Source of the DNA: Stappia stellulata
GTDB taxonomy: Bacteria > Pseudomonadota > Alphaproteobacteria > Rhizobiales > Stappiaceae
DNA: 64,000 bases
Direction: 5' to 3'
Assembly (NCBI RefSeq): GCF_020176715.1
Contig: NZ_JAIVMF010000001.1
Span: forward strand, 372,001-436,000
The notes under the pieces: model-generated
What the model was told of the DNA's origin: nothing
What the model saw: the letters and a program-made list of their open reading frames with translations, nothing else
Database searches by the model: none
Part shown: in pieces, positions 35,841 through 45,289 of the stretch
How the letters are laid out: every line of letters starts with the position of its first letter
How positions within the stretch are numbered: position 1 is the first letter of the stretch
Translations under genes and position numbers: made by a program

Positions 35841-36971
35841 TCAGTTGCCTATCAGACCGTTCGCCGAGTTCACATTGGAGATCAGCGGCCCGATGATCTG
35901 CAGGAACTTGCCCAGTTCCGCGGTCGGATGATTGGCGACGTAGATAATATCCTTGTCCCGCATCTCGAACGAACGGGCAAGGAAGAAGGCCTCGGCCTGC
36001 CGCAGGTTCAGCTTGTAAACGACCGGAATGCGCGTGGCGCGGATCTTGTCGACCGCATCGCCCTTGAGCTGGCGCACCAGATCCCGGTTCTCGAAGCGGA
36101 ACAGGAAGATGCCGGCCGCATCGGCGAAGAAGTCCTTCAAACCGCCGACCTGCGCGAGGCCCTCCGCAAGCGTGACCGTTTCCGTCTTGAACGGAACGAG
36201 CTTCGTGTCGCGGACGGCCCCGAAGGCCGAGAAGGTCCGGGGCTTGTGCGTGACGAGCACATTGTCGCCGGCGGTAAGCCAGACGTTGTTTTCCGGATAG
36301 TTGATCAGATCGACCAGTCGCGCCTCGCCGGAGGCATTGCCGCGCTTGAGGGTGACAACGGTCTCATAGGTCGCCTCGCGCGAGCCGCCCGACTGCGCCA
36401 CGGCCTCGAGCAGACGCATGCCGCGCGCGGACATGGTGTACTGCCCCGGCTTCGTCACATCGCCGACCACGACGATGCCGGTGCTTTCGCTGCCCTCGAC
36501 GGCGACGAGAACCTGAGGCTCGATCGCCTTGCCCTTCAGGCGCTCCTGGATGGCGACGCGCAGCCCCTCGACGCTGAGGCCCGCCGCGCGGATCCGCCCG
36601 GCATAGGGAATGAAGATACGGCCGCTCTCGTCGATGACGGCGGGAATGGAAACCTGCTTGCCACCGGTGGTGGAAAACAGCCCGTCCGGCGCGGCCTCCC
36701 AGATAGTGACCTCCAGACGGTCGCCGATCCCGAGGCGGGCCGACCGGCCGCGATTGGGCACGGATTTAAACTGTCTGGCAAAGGGCGCGGGACGATAGGC
36801 GTGAAGCTTGTTCAGCATCTCGCTGTCGAGCGAGAGCAAAACGTAGTTGGAACGAATCGCATCGCCCTCGATGTCCTCCGACGTGATGGTAATGGCCGCT
36901 GGCCCCTGGCCGGGCAAACCGCCACAGCCAGTCAGCACCAATGCCAGTGTCGCAAGGAGGATAAACCGCAT
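35841..36971 (-). CDS. Outer-membrane polysaccharide export lipoprotein (Wza/KpsD family)
   Basis: 376 residues with a lipoprotein signal peptide (MRFILLATLALVLTGC, lipobox LTGC) and a poly_export domain: LGIGDRLEVTIWEA, ISIPxV-type VSIPAVIDESGRIFIPYAG, then SLBB-like segments (VVVGDVTKPGQYTMSARGMRLLEAVAQSGG in parts, and FSAFGAVRDTKLVPF). The C-terminus ends FLQIIGPLISNVNSANGL, a hydrophobic stretch that could be the pore helix. The protein forms the outer-membrane exit channel for capsule. GAGG lies five bases before the ATG at 36971. It leads the minus-strand kps run. No inner-membrane ABC or Wzc-type partner gene is in the window. Confidence 0.9.
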   Translation of the reverse strand: MRFILLATLALVLTGCGGLPGQGPAAITITSEDIEGDAIRSNYVLLSLDSEMLNKLHAYRPAPFARQFKSVPNRGRSARLGIGDRLEVTIWEAAPDGLFSTTGGKQVSIPAVIDESGRIFIPYAGRIRAAGLSVEGLRVAIQERLKGKAIEPQVLVAVEGSESTGIVVVGDVTKPGQYTMSARGMRLLEAVAQSGGSREATYETVVTLKRGNASGEARLVDLINYPENNVWLTAGDNVLVTHKPRTFSAFGAVRDTKLVPFKTETVTLAEGLAQVGGLKDFFADAAGIFLFRFENRDLVRQLKGDAVDKIRATRIPVVYKLNLRQAEAFFLARSFEMRDKDIIYVANHPTAELGKFLQIIGPLISNVNSANGLIGN

Positions 36972-37348
36972 AAAAGCCTCAACATCAGACGGGCGTGATA
37001 CCCGCGCCGTTCGCGTTTCAGTTAGCATCGCGTCCCAATGCGTTACAAGGCGGAAGCGCTCCGGTACGCGTGTAACGCTCATGTGTTGTCGAACGGCAAC
37101 ATAGTCGGCCGGATTGGTTAACGAATACGAAACCATTTGACGCGAATTGGCGGAAAATCGCCCTCCCGGCATACACAACGTCCACCTTCCCGGAATCGTC
37201 TTTCGGCCGGAAACATGCCATAACCGCTGAAATGACGCCTGGATCCAGTAATCCGGCGGCAAGCGGGCCATTCAGGACCGGTCAACCATTTGCGACACAT
37301 AGTCGTAAGGACGATCGGCAAGTCGATCACACGAACCCGGATATCCTC
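36972..37348. other. About 377-bp divergent region between the export lipoprotein gene and tamA
   Basis: Promoters for both directions are expected. The only structure seen is TGTTG-TCGAACGG-CAACA (37084-37101), an 18-bp inverted repeat that could be an operator. The exact right boundary depends on the uncertain tamA start; an in-frame ATG occurs at 37232. Confidence 0.4.
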
Positions 37349-39328
37349 GTGCGTATTTGCGAGACCAGCAACTTGAGACCGTGCGTCCTGCGCCGGCGGC
37401 CTGACGGGCTGCGGCTGCAATTGACGCGCTGTGTCTCGGTGCTGGCGCTTGCCGCGGCACTTGCCACGGCGCCCGTCCGCGCGGAGGCGCTCGACCTTTT
37501 CGGCTGGCTTCCCTTCGGGTCCAAGTCCTCCGATGACGAACAGGGACAGCCGGCCGTCGTCGATCCGCTGCCCTACACCGCAAGCCTGCGTGTCTCGGGC
37601 GGACCGCCGGAGCTGGAAACCGCGCTGACCGGCTCCTCGGAGCTGCTCAGCCAGGGCGACCGGCTTCCCTCGGGCGAGGCCGGACTGATCGCCCGGGCCG
37701 TGTCCGATTTCGAACGCCTCGTCGGACGCCTCTATGTCGAGGGCTATTATGCCGGGACAGTGAACATCCGCGTTGCGGGGCTTGACCTGCAGCAGGCGCT
37801 TGCCGCTCCCTCGCTGCCCGGGCCGCGCCCGGTGCCGGTTACAATCTCCGTCGACCCCGGCCCGCTGTTCACCTTCGGCACGATCGCTATCACCCCTGCC
37901 GACGATGCCGCGCAGGGCGCCGGTACAGTCTTTGACGGCGCAAGCTACGGGCTTGTGCGCGGCGAAACGGCGAACTCGGAAAAGATCCTGCGCGCCGAAC
38001 GCGCGATCGTCGCCGACCTGAAGGCGGCCGGCTATCCCTTCGCGCGCATCTCGCGCCGCGAGATCGTCGCCGACCACGACACCAACCGGCTCGACGTGCG
38101 CCTCTCGGTCGCTGCTGGGCGCGCGGCCCGGTTCGGAGAGGTCTCGGTCTCCGGAGCCGAGGCGACCGATCCCGATTTCATCGTCACCCAGGCAATGCTC
38201 CCCGTCGGCGGCGCTTACAGCCCGGCGGAGATCGACCGGGCAACGGAACGGCTCAACGAGCTTGGAATTTTCTCCTCCGTGCGGATCGTTCCCGCCGACA
38301 GCATCACCCCCGATGGCCTGCTTCCGGTGACCATCGAGGTCTCGGAGCGCAAGCGAAACGTCATCGGCGTCGGCGCCAACTGGTCGAGTTCCGAAGGGTT
38401 CGGCGTCGAGAGCTACTGGCGCCGCCGCAACCTGTTTGGCCGGGGAGAGCTGCTGAGCCTCGAGGGCTCCGTCGGCCGGATCGGCGACAATTCGCTGTCG
38501 GACCTGGAGTATTCGGCAAGGATCGCCTTCGAGAAGCCCGGCGCCTTCGGACCGCAGACCCGCTTCACCACAAGCCTCGGCGCGCGCCAGGAAGTGCCGG
38601 ATGCCTATCGCAGCCGCAGCATCACCGCCGATGCCTTCTACGAGCGCGACGTGACCGACGAACTGTCGGTCAAATTCGGCGGCGAGGTGCAGTTCGCCGA
38701 CGAGCGCGATGTCTTCGGCAACGAGACCTATCTGCTCACCGGCGTGATCGGCCAGGTGACCTACGACACGCGCGACGACCCGCTGAACCCGACCAAGGGC
38801 ATCAACGCGCTGCTGTTCGCCGAGCCCGCCTATGACATTCAGGGCGCCAACGCCATGCTGTTCACCCGCGGTCAGATCTCGGCCTATCGAGCCCTCGACG
38901 ATGCCGCCCGCTTCGTGCTGGCCGGGCGCCTGGGCGCCGGCAGCATCATCGCACCGTCCGTGCGCTCCATCCCCGCCGCACGCCGCTTCTTCTCCGGCGG
39001 CGGCGGATCGATCCGCGGCTATGCCTATCGCAACGTCGGCCCGCGGCGGAACGGCGAGGTCACCGGCGGACGCAGCTTTGTCGAGGCCTCCGGCGAGATC
39101 CGCATGACGGCGACCGAGACGATCGGCCTCGTCGGCTTCGTCGATGCCGGCAACAGTTTCGACGCGATGTACCCGGACTTCTCTCGAGGGTTGAAGGTGG
39201 GCTTCGGCGCGGGCCTGCGCTATTTCACTCCCGTCGGGCCGCTGCGTTTTGACATCGCCGTGCCGCTCGACCCGGAAAAGGACGATCCGGACTTTGCAAT
39301 CTATGTGGGCCTCAGTCAGGCGTTCTGA
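37349..39328 (+). CDS. tamA: Translocation and assembly module protein TamA (BamA-family)
   Basis: An Omp85-family outer-membrane protein of about 659 residues that works with TamB in outer-membrane protein or lipid transport. After a hydrophobic signal segment (VSVLALAAALATAPVRA) come POTRA-type repeats (LPSGEAGLIARAV…GYYAGTVNI; GGAYSPAEIDRATERLNELGIFSSV) and a C-terminal beta-barrel with the lid signature FFSGGGGSIRGYAYRNVGPR and terminal FAIYVGLSQAF ending in Phe. The start is unclear: GTG at 37349 gives a 27-residue n-region; ATG at 37232 and TTG at 37373 are alternatives, none with a strong ribosome-binding site. tamB follows on the same strand. Confidence 0.9.
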   Translation: MRICETSNLRPCVLRRRPDGLRLQLTRCVSVLALAAALATAPVRAEALDLFGWLPFGSKSSDDEQGQPAVVDPLPYTASLRVSGGPPELETALTGSSELLSQGDRLPSGEAGLIARAVSDFERLVGRLYVEGYYAGTVNIRVAGLDLQQALAAPSLPGPRPVPVTISVDPGPLFTFGTIAITPADDAAQGAGTVFDGASYGLVRGETANSEKILRAERAIVADLKAAGYPFARISRREIVADHDTNRLDVRLSVAAGRAARFGEVSVSGAEATDPDFIVTQAMLPVGGAYSPAEIDRATERLNELGIFSSVRIVPADSITPDGLLPVTIEVSERKRNVIGVGANWSSSEGFGVESYWRRRNLFGRGELLSLEGSVGRIGDNSLSDLEYSARIAFEKPGAFGPQTRFTTSLGARQEVPDAYRSRSITADAFYERDVTDELSVKFGGEVQFADERDVFGNETYLLTGVIGQVTYDTRDDPLNPTKGINALLFAEPAYDIQGANAMLFTRGQISAYRALDDAARFVLAGRLGAGSIIAPSVRSIPAARRFFSGGGGSIRGYAYRNVGPRRNGEVTGGRSFVEASGEIRMTATETIGLVGFVDAGNSFDAMYPDFSRGLKVGFGAGLRYFTPVGPLRFDIAVPLDPEKDDPDFAIYVGLSQAF

Positions 39329-39630
39329 TAACGATTCAAGTCGGGCCGTTTGTCGTTTTGCCTGAATCGCTTGGCCCGGATCGTTCAGGCTTCGATTCAA
39401 TCCCGGCGCGGCCTTGAAGCCCAGACATGCCGCGGTTTTCTCTGGAGTTTTCCCCGCCTGCGAAAACATGAGTCCTCCCAGGCGTCTGGCCCGCGATCTT
39501 CAGGTTTTGATTCGACCGGATCTCCGGCAGTCCACCTTTATGCAGCCCGACTCGCTCACGCCATGATTTGGCTTCAATCTCCTCGGCCAAGCCGCTGTAA
39601 CGAGATTCCTTTTTGCACTTGAAGGACCGA
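39329..39630. other. 302-bp gap between tamA and tamB
   Basis: An unusually long spacer for a tamA-tamB pair. It holds several copies of GATTC/GAATC-like words (for example GATTCAAG, CTGAATCG, CGATTCAA, TTGATTCG), making weak hairpins such as CCTGAA…TTCAGG (39361-39389). No gene or clear promoter is seen; tamB may have its own promoter here. Confidence 0.4.
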
Positions 39631-42600
39631 ATGACCGCTTCGCTACCGATCAGACTGGCACTTGGACTGCTGCGCATGGCGCTGCGCGTGGTCGCGGGGC
39701 TCGCGATCCTCGTGGCGGTGCTGGCCGTCGGCACGCTCGCCGTGCTGCAGACAGACGCCGGGCGCCGCAACGCCGCCGGCCTGATCGGATGGGCCGCCTC
39801 GGACGACAGCGGCGGCATTGCGCTCGACGGCCTCGCCGTCGACTGGGACCTCGACCTTCGCCTTGCCTCGCTCGTCGTGCGCGATGCCGATGGCCCCTAT
39901 CTCGCCGTATCCGGGCTCGACGTCGCATGGCGCCCGCTGGCGCTCTTCACCGGTCTCGTCGCCATCGACAATGTCAGCGTCGAGCGGGTCGCGCTCTCCC
40001 GTCTGCCGGTGCCCGGGCCCGAACCCGACGCCCCGGAACCGCCCTCGCCCCCGGGCCTGCCGGCGCTTCCTGCCATTCACCTTGACGCCGCCAGCGTGGA
40101 GCGGATCGAGCTGGGAGCAGCCGTCGCCGGAACGCCGATGCAGCTCACCGCGACCGCGGCGCTTCGCACCGAGGCTGCGCCGCAGTCGCTGTCGGGCGAG
40201 ATTGCCGTCTCGCGGACCGACGGCACCGACGGCAGCGTCGACGCACGGCTGCGCTACGAGCGGGCCAGCAACGTGCTGAGCGTTCAGGTCGGCGCCAGCG
40301 AACCGCGCGGCGGGCTGGCGGCGCGGCTTCTCCAGATCGAGGGGCTGCCCGCCGTCGATTTCTCGCTGACGGGCGACGGAACCCTTGACGACTGGAAAGC
40401 CGAGCTCGCGCTGAAGCTCGACGGGGAGACGGATGTCTCCGGCACGGCCCGTCTGACCCAGACGGTCGCCGCCTCCGGCGTTGCGGAACGCACCCTTACC
40501 GCGGACCTCTCCGGCCGGCTGACGCCGCTGGCGCCGCCGGTCGCCGAAGCCTTCCTGATGGGCGAGACCCGGGTAACGGCTCAGGCCCGGCTGAGCGACG
40601 CCTTCGTTCCGCTTGAGGTGTCGCTGTCTGCGGCCAGCGACACACTTTCCAGCGACATCGCCGCCACCTTCGACGCTGAGACCAGCGCGCTTGATGCGAC
40701 GGTCGACCTGCGTTTCTCCGCCGGGGGCGATGCCCGCATCGCGCTGGAACTGCCCGACCGGCGGGTCATCCTGGGCGACACCACGCTGTCGGCGGCGGCC
40801 CGCGGCGAGCTCTCCGCCCTGGCCTGGCGCATCGACCTAGCCTCAGCCTCCGTGGAGACCGACGAGGCCGCTCTGGAGACCCTGCAGGTCGTGCTGAGCG
40901 GCTCGGATCTCGATGCAAGCGACCCGACGGAGGAGATCCCCGCCACCCTCACCGCGACCGTTGCCAGACTGTCTCCGAAGACGGACGTCGCCGCCGGTTT
41001 TGCCGGCCCCTTGCGCATGTCCGGCGTAGTCACCCTCGCGCCGGAGACCTTCACCGCCGAGATCGCGTCCTTCGAGACCGAGTTTGCGCCCTTCGCGCTG
41101 TCGGCGAACGGCACCGTCGGTCTCGATGAGGTCAATGCCGAACTGACGCTGAACGTCTCCGATCTGGCGCGCTTCGATCCGCAGGTCTCCGGCGCGGTGA
41201 CCGTCGAAGCCCGTGTGGAAGGCCCGCTGACCGCCCCCGTGATCACGGCCGATGCCTCGGCGGTCGAACTCCTGCTTTCGGGAAAGCCGGTGCGTGACCT
41301 TCAGCTCTCCGCAAGAGCCGATACCAATCCGGAGGCGCTCTCCGCAGATCTCGAGCTCACCGCCAATGTCGACGGCAATGATCTGGCCGCGGCACTTCGG
41401 GCGGAGCCGGAGGGAGACGGCCTGCGCGTTCCCACCTTGTCGCTCACGGCCGGAGAAAACACCCTGTCGGGCGACCTCGCGATTGCCGACCTCGCCCGCG
41501 CGACACAGACACTGACCGGCAGCCTGACCATCGCCGCGCCGGATCTGTCCGAATTCTCCGCGCTTGCCCTCACCGAACTTGCGGGCCGTCTCTCCGGCCA
41601 GATCGACCTCACGCAAGAGGTCGGCCGCGCCACCGCGCATGTCCAGCTGACGGGAACGGAGATCTCCGCCGCCGGCACGCAAGTCGCCGGCCTCGACGCC
41701 GATCTGACCCTGCGCGACCTCTTCACCGCCCCGGCCCTTGCCGGCACGGCACGTGCGACCGGCATTCTGACCGGCGGCACGCCCGTCGAGCAGGTCGACA
41801 TCACCGCGAGCGGCACCGGCGACAACACGGAATTTTCGCTGGACGCCCGCCTCGCCAAGGGCGCCGGCGCCGACGGCGTGGCACTTACAGGCACGCTCGC
41901 GACCGGCAACGACGGGCTGGACCTTCTCCTGAAGACGCTCGACGGGCGCTATCGCGGCATCAGGACTGAGCTGAGCGAGCCCGCCCGTATCGTCTCCTCC
42001 CCCGCCGGCACGCGCATCGAGCCGTTCTCGCTGCGCCTCGGCGACGGGCGCCTCACCCTTGCCGGAACCGTGGGCGACACGCTCGACGTCAAGGCCGACA
42101 TCACCTCCGTGCCGCTGGCGCTGGCCAATGCGCTTGCGCCGGGCTTTGCCATCGCCGGCACGCTCAATGGTGCGGTCACGGTCGCCGGCGCGACTTCCAA
42201 TCCGGTCGCCAACTGGACGCTCAATGCCAGCGGGCTCTCCGCCGCACCGCTGCGCGACAACGGTCTGGCCGCCCTGTCGCTTGCCTCCACCGGACGCTAT
42301 TCCGGAAACGGCCTGACGCAGACAACGCGGGTCACCGGATCCGACGGGCTGTCGCTCGTTGCGGAAGGCCCTGTGACGCTTTCTGGCGCCGGATCGCTCA
42401 ACATCGGCGTTACCGGCAGCATCCCGCTCGCCGTCGTGCGGCAGCGGCTGATCCTGTCCGGCTTTTCAGCAACAGGCAGCCTTGCCGTCAGCGGTCGCAT
42501 CGGCGGAACCCTGTCCGCGCCGACCTATGCGCTTGCGCTGCAGCCAGGCGGCGTCAGCGCAACCCAGCTCGCCACCGGCTTCTCCCTGCGCAACCTGACC

Positions 42601-43713
42601 GGCTCCATCGACGTTGCCAACACCGGCTTCGCGATCAACGCATTGCGCGCCGACATCGCCGGCGGCGGCTCGCTGAGCGCCGGCGGGCGCATCGGCCTGG
42701 ACAATGGCATGCCGGCGGATCTGCGCGTTCAGGTCCAGAACGGGCGCTACACCGACGGGCAGATCGTTCAGGCGACGGTCACCGCCGACATCACGCTGAC
42801 GGGTCCGCTTGCCAGCACGACCAACGGCGCGCGCCTGGGCGGCTCGGTCACCATCGAACGGGCCGACATCTCGATCCCGAGCAGCCTGCCCGGCGCGATC
42901 GATCCGGTCGCCGTCACCCACAAGAACGCGCCGGCGGCGGTCGCGGCGCAGGACCGCGCCCTCCAGCGCGACGCCGGAGGCGGGAGCGAGGGCGGCGGCG
43001 GCGCGCGTCCCATCGCGCTCGACATCACGGTCAATGCGCCCGGCCGGATCTTCGTGCGCGGCCGCGGTCTCGACGCGGAAATGGGCGGATCGCTCCGGCT
43101 TGTCGGCACGACCGCCAACCCGCAGGCCATCGGCTCCTTCTCGATGCGACGCGGTCTCCTCAACGTGCTGTCGCGGCGGGTGGTGTTTTCCAAGGGCGAC
43201 GTCGGCTTCACCGGCTCGCTGACGCCGCGGCTCGATTTCGCGGCGACCTCGCAGACGAGCGACGCCGCCGTCACAATCACGGTCAGGGGGCCGGCCAACG
43301 CACCGGTGATCGCCTTCAGCTCCGCCCCAGAACTTCCGCAGGACGAGGTGCTGGCCCGCTTCCTGTTCGACAAGAGCATGAGCGAGTTGAGCCCGACGCA
43401 GATCGCGCAGCTTGGCGCCTCGGTGCTGACGCTTACCGGCGGCAGTGGCGAGGGACCGCTCGGCAGCCTGCGCAAGTCGCTCGGCCTCGACGCCATCGAC
43501 GTGGAAACCGGCGGCGACGGCGGACCGTCGCTCGCGGTGGGCAAATACCTCAGCGACAATATCTATCTGGGCGTAAAACAGGGCAGCGGTGCCGATTCCA
43601 GCCGCGTGACGGTGGACATCGACATCACCAAGTCCTTGAAATTGCGCGGCGAGGTCGGCGCCGACGGGGAATCGAAAGCCGGCATCTTCTTTGAACGCGA
43701 ATTCGGAAAGTAA
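39631..43713 (+). CDS. tamB: Translocation and assembly module protein TamB
   Basis: A 1360-residue AsmA-like/DUF490 protein that bridges inner membrane and outer-membrane TamA. It has an N-terminal membrane anchor (VVAGLAILVAVLAVGTLAVL), a very long beta-rich repetitive middle rich in Ala, Thr, Leu and Gly, and the conserved C-terminal TamB domain (PGRIFVRGRGLDAEMGGSL, GSFSMRRGLLNVLSRRVVFS, LARFLFDKSMSELSPTQIAQ, LGVKQGSG…, ending FFEREFGK). The ATG at 39631 follows AAGGA; an upstream in-frame TTG is not needed. Length and order fit proteobacterial TamB. Confidence 0.93.
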   Translation: MTASLPIRLALGLLRMALRVVAGLAILVAVLAVGTLAVLQTDAGRRNAAGLIGWAASDDSGGIALDGLAVDWDLDLRLASLVVRDADGPYLAVSGLDVAWRPLALFTGLVAIDNVSVERVALSRLPVPGPEPDAPEPPSPPGLPALPAIHLDAASVERIELGAAVAGTPMQLTATAALRTEAAPQSLSGEIAVSRTDGTDGSVDARLRYERASNVLSVQVGASEPRGGLAARLLQIEGLPAVDFSLTGDGTLDDWKAELALKLDGETDVSGTARLTQTVAASGVAERTLTADLSGRLTPLAPPVAEAFLMGETRVTAQARLSDAFVPLEVSLSAASDTLSSDIAATFDAETSALDATVDLRFSAGGDARIALELPDRRVILGDTTLSAAARGELSALAWRIDLASASVETDEAALETLQVVLSGSDLDASDPTEEIPATLTATVARLSPKTDVAAGFAGPLRMSGVVTLAPETFTAEIASFETEFAPFALSANGTVGLDEVNAELTLNVSDLARFDPQVSGAVTVEARVEGPLTAPVITADASAVELLLSGKPVRDLQLSARADTNPEALSADLELTANVDGNDLAAALRAEPEGDGLRVPTLSLTAGENTLSGDLAIADLARATQTLTGSLTIAAPDLSEFSALALTELAGRLSGQIDLTQEVGRATAHVQLTGTEISAAGTQVAGLDADLTLRDLFTAPALAGTARATGILTGGTPVEQVDITASGTGDNTEFSLDARLAKGAGADGVALTGTLATGNDGLDLLLKTLDGRYRGIRTELSEPARIVSSPAGTRIEPFSLRLGDGRLTLAGTVGDTLDVKADITSVPLALANALAPGFAIAGTLNGAVTVAGATSNPVANWTLNASGLSAAPLRDNGLAALSLASTGRYSGNGLTQTTRVTGSDGLSLVAEGPVTLSGAGSLNIGVTGSIPLAVVRQRLILSGFSATGSLAVSGRIGGTLSAPTYALALQPGGVSATQLATGFSLRNLTGSIDVANTGFAINALRADIAGGGSLSAGGRIGLDNGMPADLRVQVQNGRYTDGQIVQATVTADITLTGPLASTTNGARLGGSVTIERADISIPSSLPGAIDPVAVTHKNAPAAVAAQDRALQRDAGGGSEGGGGARPIALDITVNAPGRIFVRGRGLDAEMGGSLRLVGTTANPQAIGSFSMRRGLLNVLSRRVVFSKGDVGFTGSLTPRLDFAATSQTSDAAVTITVRGPANAPVIAFSSAPELPQDEVLARFLFDKSMSELSPTQIAQLGASVLTLTGGSGEGPLGSLRKSLGLDAIDVETGGDGGPSLAVGKYLSDNIYLGVKQGSGADSSRVTVDIDITKSLKLRGEVGADGESKAGIFFEREFGK

Positions 43714-43719
43714 ACCCGG

Positions 43720-44739
43720 CTAGGCGGCGTCTTCCATGAGCGCCAGGATTTCCCGGTGGAGCGGCGCGGCGATGGCAACCCCCTCGCGCGCGGCCCTCGC
43801 CCGGCTTTCCAGCCGGCGGCTTCCCGGCAGCCGTGCGCCCTCCTCCGCCTCGATGGCCGCGATCAGCGCGCCGATGCGCTCGCCGTAGACGCCGCCCGAG
43901 GCAAGATGCGGATCGATGACGATGACCGTCTGTCCGAGATCCGGCGGCCCGCCGTCCGCATTGAGCAGGCTCGTCGCCTCGAAGGCAAGGCAGGCGCCGG
44001 CAACAGCGGCCGCCATAACCTCCACCATCAGCGCGAGCGCCGCCCCCTTGGCCTCGCCGATCGGGATCATCGTTCCGGCCAGCGCTTCGGTCGGGTCGGT
44101 GGTCGGTTGGCCTTGCGCATCCAGCGCCCAGCCTTCCGGGATCGTCGTCCTTGCCTTTTGCGCGGCCATGATCTTTCCGCGCGCCGAGCGCGACAGGGCG
44201 AGATCAATCACCAGCGGCGGCGTGCCGGCCGCGATCGGCGCGGCGAAGGCGATCGGGTTGGTGCCATAAAGCGGCGATGTCCCGCCCCAGGGTGCGATGG
44301 CCTTCGGCGTATTGCCGAAGACGAAGGCGACCAGCCCCTTTTCCGCCAGCCGCTCGCAATGGGCGCCGGCCTGTCCGAAATGATGCGACCGACGGATCGC
44401 CGCCATCGCGATCCCGGCGTTCGCCGCCATCTCCGGCAGGGCGTCGATCGCGGCATCGAAGGCGGGAAAGGCGAAGCCGAACCCCGCATCGACGCGAAGG
44501 AGCGCCGGTGTGGGATGGGTCACCACCGGCCGGGCATGGCCATCGACCTTGCCACAGCGCGACTGGGCCGCATAGGACGGCAGCCGGGACAGACCGTGCC
44601 CGCCCTGCCCGTCGGCCTCGGCCGCGACCAGTGCGCGGGCGACGCTCGCGGCATTGTCCGGCGAGGTGTCGCAGGCGACCAGCACATTGCGGACAAGCGC
44701 ATCCGCCTGCTCGAGCGTCAGCCTTACCGGCTCTGTCAT
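43720..44739 (-). CDS. Ldh2-family malate/L-lactate-type dehydrogenase
   Basis: A 339-residue NAD(P)-dependent oxidoreductase of the Ldh2/sulfolactate-dehydrogenase/piperideine-2-carboxylate reductase family. Motifs: AAEADGQGGHGLSRLPSYAAQ, RRSHHFGQAGAHCERLAE, GTSPLYGTNPIAFAAPI, VIDLALSRSARGKIMAAQK and the glycine-rich GEAKGAALALMVE. The family reduces 2-oxo acids or cyclic imines; the substrate cannot be assigned. The ATG at 44739 has AGGA nine bases upstream. It converges on tamB with a 6-bp gap and is divergent from gabD across a long intergenic region. Confidence 0.88.
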   Translation of the reverse strand: MTEPVRLTLEQADALVRNVLVACDTSPDNAASVARALVAAEADGQGGHGLSRLPSYAAQSRCGKVDGHARPVVTHPTPALLRVDAGFGFAFPAFDAAIDALPEMAANAGIAMAAIRRSHHFGQAGAHCERLAEKGLVAFVFGNTPKAIAPWGGTSPLYGTNPIAFAAPIAAGTPPLVIDLALSRSARGKIMAAQKARTTIPEGWALDAQGQPTTDPTEALAGTMIPIGEAKGAALALMVEVMAAAVAGACLAFEATSLLNADGGPPDLGQTVIVIDPHLASGGVYGERIGALIAAIEAEEGARLPGSRRLESRARAAREGVAIAAPLHREILALMEDAA

Positions 44740-45289
44740 TGTCGCTGTCCTCACACTTCACGCCGAATCGCGGCGGCCTTGCCGCACCGAACCTGTCCGC
44801 ACACCGTCCCCCATCGTCCGGCCGGTTTCAACGTCCGTGTCCGGACATTTCCGCCGGACCGACGGCCCTTCGCCCCGGCGGCCGGATTCGGCCAAGGGTA
44901 CGGGGTCGGAGCTGGGGGTATTGCCGGAAGCACCATTGCTGGCGATCCATTGACTGGCCTATGATCGGCGCACGAACGGCGGTTGAGTTGCGGCGTTCCT
45001 TTCGTGACAGGCAAGAGCGCATCCGAGCGGTATCCTTGCACGGGGGCATGTCCTGGCACAGCGTTTGCTCGCCCGAGCGTTCGCACGCCGGCAGTTCGTA
45101 CGCCGGCAATGGCGACGACGAAAAACGAAACGCCTCGATCGCACAGGGCCGGGCAATTCTCGGCGCCCCCTACGTGTTTCTCTTGCGCCCACGCCGCGCG
45201 GACGAACCGGAGGGTCCCGTGCGGCGGATCGAGAGTGACGACATGACGGTGCGCGGGCTCCCCCGGCGCCCCGCCCCTGGGAGGACTTC
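44740..45289. other. 550-bp divergent intergenic region upstream of gabD
   Basis: No gene is convincing. A possible plus-strand promoter is TTGCTG (44936-44941), 18 bp, TATGAT (44960-44965), which would leave a leader of about 320 nt before gabD. A 15-bp tandem repeat GTTCGCACGCCGGCA / GTTCGTACGCCGGCA occupies 45081-45110. No riboswitch fold was recognised. Confidence 0.45.
45081..45110. repeat. Two tandem 15-bp repeats in the gabD leader
   Basis: GTTCGCACGCCGGCA is followed immediately by GTTCGTACGCCGGCA, one mismatch. It could be a tandem operator or chance GC-rich repetition. Confidence 0.55.

Noticed and set aside
37118-39469. About 780-codon minus-strand open frame opposite tamA
   Set aside because: tamA on the plus strand has POTRA and barrel signatures; the antisense frame has none and would collide with the export-lipoprotein promoter.
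39336-39818. Minus-strand open frame across the tamA-tamB spacer
   Set aside because: No ribosome-binding site, no family, and it runs into tamB coding sequence on the other strand.
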